A DNA stretch of 6,510 bases from RGIG3009 sp045603285 (GTDB lineage Bacteria > Bacillota > Clostridia > Oscillospirales > Acutalibacteraceae). Both the position numbers and the translations under genes were made by a program. The notes under the pieces are model-generated. The model had not been told where the DNA came from, searched no databases, and was given only the letters and a program-made list of their open reading frames with translations. Of the stretch, positions 5,094-6,510 are shown piece after piece. Position 1 is the stretch's first letter. Every line of letters starts with the position of its first letter. Location: NCBI GenBank assembly GCA_045603285.1, contig JAZULW010000101.1, positions 1 to 6,510 on the forward strand. The letters run 5' to 3'.

Positions 5094-6510
5094 ATGGCAA
5101 AAGAAATTTTGTACGGTGAAGCCGCGCGCAAAGCGTTGCAAGCCGGCGTGGATCAACTTGCCGATACCGTCAAAATCACCCTCGGTCCGCGCGGTCGTAA
5201 CGTGGTGCTCGATAAAAAATTCGGCGCTCCCCTCATCACCAACGACGGTGTGACCATTGCGAAAGAAATCGAACTTGACAACGCGTTCGAAAATATGGGC
5301 GCCCAACTCGTCAAAGAAGTGTCCACCAAAACCAACGACGTTGCCGGTGACGGTACCACCACCGCTACGCTTCTCGCCCAAGCGCACATTCGTGAGGGCA
5401 TGAAGAACGTGGCCGCCGGTGCCAACCCGATGGGGGTCAAACGCGGCATTCAAAAAGCCGTCGATGCGGTCGTGGAAGAAGTGAAAGCCAATTCCAAAAA
5501 AGTGAACGGTACGGAGGATATTGCCAGCGCCGCCACCATTTCCGCGGGGGACGCTTTCATTGGCCAACTCATTGCGGAAGCCATGCAAAAAGTATCGGCC
5601 GACGGGGTCATCACCGTGGAAGAATCCAAAACCGCCGAGACCTACACCGAAGTGGTGGAAGGTATGCAGTTTGATCGTGGGTATATCACTCCCTATATGG
5701 TCACCGATACCGACAAAATGGAAGCCGTTATCGACGATGCGTTCTTGCTCATCACCGATAAGAAAATTTCCAGCATTCAAGACATTTTGCCCTTGCTTGA
5801 ACAAATTCTGCAAGCGGGCAAAAAACTCGTCATCATTGCGGAGGATATCGAGGGCGAAGCACTCTCCACCCTTATTGTCAACAAACTCCGCGGCACCTTT
5901 ACCTGCGTGGCGGTCAAAGCCCCCGGTTTCGGCGATCGCCGTAAGGAAATGTTGCAAGACATTGCCGTTCTCACCGGCGGCCAAGTCGTGTCGGAAGAAG
6001 TGGGTCTGGATCTCAAAGACACCACTATCGCGATGCTCGGCCGTGCCCGTCAAGTAAAAGTGCAAAAAGAAACCACCATCATCGTGGACGGCGCGGGCGA
6101 TACCGATATGATCAAATCCCGCGTGGCGCAAATTCGTTCGCAGATCGAAAAGACCACATCCGACTTTGACCGCGAAAAACTGCAAGAACGCCTTGCCAAA
6201 ATGTCCGGCGGTGTGGCGGTCATCAAAGTCGGTGCCGCTACCGAAGTGGAAATGAAAGAAAAGAAACTCCGCATCGAAGATGCCCTCGCCGCAACCAAAG
6301 CCGCGGTGGAGGAGGGCCTTGTGGCGGGCGGCGGCGTGGCGCTCATCAACGCGTCCAAAGTGTTGTTGCCGATGCTCGAAGCCACCGAGGGCGACGAAAA
6401 AACGGGTGTGAAGATCGTGCTCAAAGCCATCGAAGAACCTGTCCGCCAAATCGCGCTTAACGCCGGTTTGGAAGGCAGCGTGATCATCGACCGCATCCGT
6501 ACCGAAAACA
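5094..6510 (+). CDS. groEL: Chaperonin GroEL (Hsp60), C-terminus cut by the window edge
   Basis: The open frame continues to the last base without a stop, giving 472 residues of a protein usually about 540-548 long. Visible landmarks: TVKITLGPRGRNVV (25-38) and NDVAGDGTTTATLL (81-94) for ATP binding, with D86 corresponding to the conserved equatorial aspartate; SAGD (150-153); the apical domain from about 190 to 370; VKAPGFGDRRKEMLQDIA (274-291); RIEDAL (393-398), whose D396 corresponds to the hydrolysis aspartate D398 of E. coli; and the chaperonin signature with AGGGVAL (411-417). The missing part should hold the end of the equatorial domain and the flexible tail. The protein forms a double seven-membered ring and folds proteins with GroES. 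ATG 5094 has AGGAGG at 5078-5083. It is cotranscribed with groES under HrcA control. Confidence 0.98.
   Translation, partial: MAKEILYGEAARKALQAGVDQLADTVKITLGPRGRNVVLDKKFGAPLITNDGVTIAKEIELDNAFENMGAQLVKEVSTKTNDVAGDGTTTATLLAQAHIREGMKNVAAGANPMGVKRGIQKAVDAVVEEVKANSKKVNGTEDIASAATISAGDAFIGQLIAEAMQKVSADGVITVEESKTAETYTEVVEGMQFDRGYITPYMVTDTDKMEAVIDDAFLLITDKKISSIQDILPLLEQILQAGKKLVIIAEDIEGEALSTLIVNKLRGTFTCVAVKAPGFGDRRKEMLQDIAVLTGGQVVSEEVGLDLKDTTIAMLGRARQVKVQKETTIIVDGAGDTDMIKSRVAQIRSQIEKTTSDFDREKLQERLAKMSGGVAVIKVGAATEVEMKEKKLRIEDALAATKAAVEEGLVAGGGVALINASKVLLPMLEATEGDEKTGVKIVLKAIEEPVRQIALNAGLEGSVIIDRIRTEN

Noticed and set aside
5040..6449. A 469-codon open frame on the minus strand opposite groEL
   Set aside because: groEL is unmistakable on the plus strand. 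The antisense frame is open because of groEL codon bias. Its product is a His/Phe/Gly-rich shadow without domain features.
1..6510. Mobile element, CRISPR array, tRNA or defence system
   Set aside because: I saw no transposase or integrase, no regularly spaced repeats, no cloverleaf and no toxin-antitoxin or defence gene. All sizeable plus-strand frames are explained by the genes listed.

Overview
This window is a compact, entirely plus-strand stretch of chromosome from a spore-forming Gram-positive bacterium, most likely a member of the Clostridia (Bacillota). The evidence is the rqcP(yabO)-yabP-yabQ-divIC-yabR order familiar from Bacillus subtilis, the presence of two sporulation genes (yabP, yabQ), strong AGGAGG-type ribosome binding sites, GTG starts, and a groESL operon headed by a CIRCE/HrcA operator. 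Base composition is fairly balanced and codon use looks similar throughout. I see no sign of a recently acquired island.

Layout. Positions 6-245 encode the small S4-domain protein RqcP, which works in ribosome-associated quality control. Positions 305-961 encode an unrecognised lipoprotein inserted between rqcP and yabP and closed by a strong intrinsic terminator (966-1002). Positions 1038-1322 and 1326-1730 are the nearly abutting sporulation pair yabP-yabQ. Positions 1787-2071 encode the division protein DivIC, and 2113-2550 an S1-domain RNA-binding protein of the YabR type, followed by a second terminator (2558-2588). Positions 2607-3725 encode a THUMP-domain 23S rRNA guanine methyltransferase (RlmL/YpsC type), followed closely by a diacylglycerol kinase-family lipid kinase (3750-4709). 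The groES-groEL operon starts at 4786. groEL runs off the right edge with 472 residues visible.

How the parts fit. The left half combines translation rescue, spore-cortex formation, division and RNA binding, as in B. subtilis. The two terminators and the candidate promoters suggest it is cut into short transcripts: the lipoprotein alone, yabPQ (possibly under the mother-cell factor sigma-E), and divIC-yabR (vegetative). The right half has an rRNA modification gene and a lipid kinase, then the heat-shock chaperonin operon with its own promoter and CIRCE. Three candidate vegetative promoters overlap the stop codon of the gene before them.

There is no noncoding stretch over about 80 bases, no RNA gene, CRISPR array or mobile element that I can recognise. 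I did not find a new multi-gene system. The points most worth a second look are the extra lipoprotein, the candidate sigma-E promoter folded into a terminator, the phased A-tracts before the divIC promoter, and the inverted repeat over the groES promoter.
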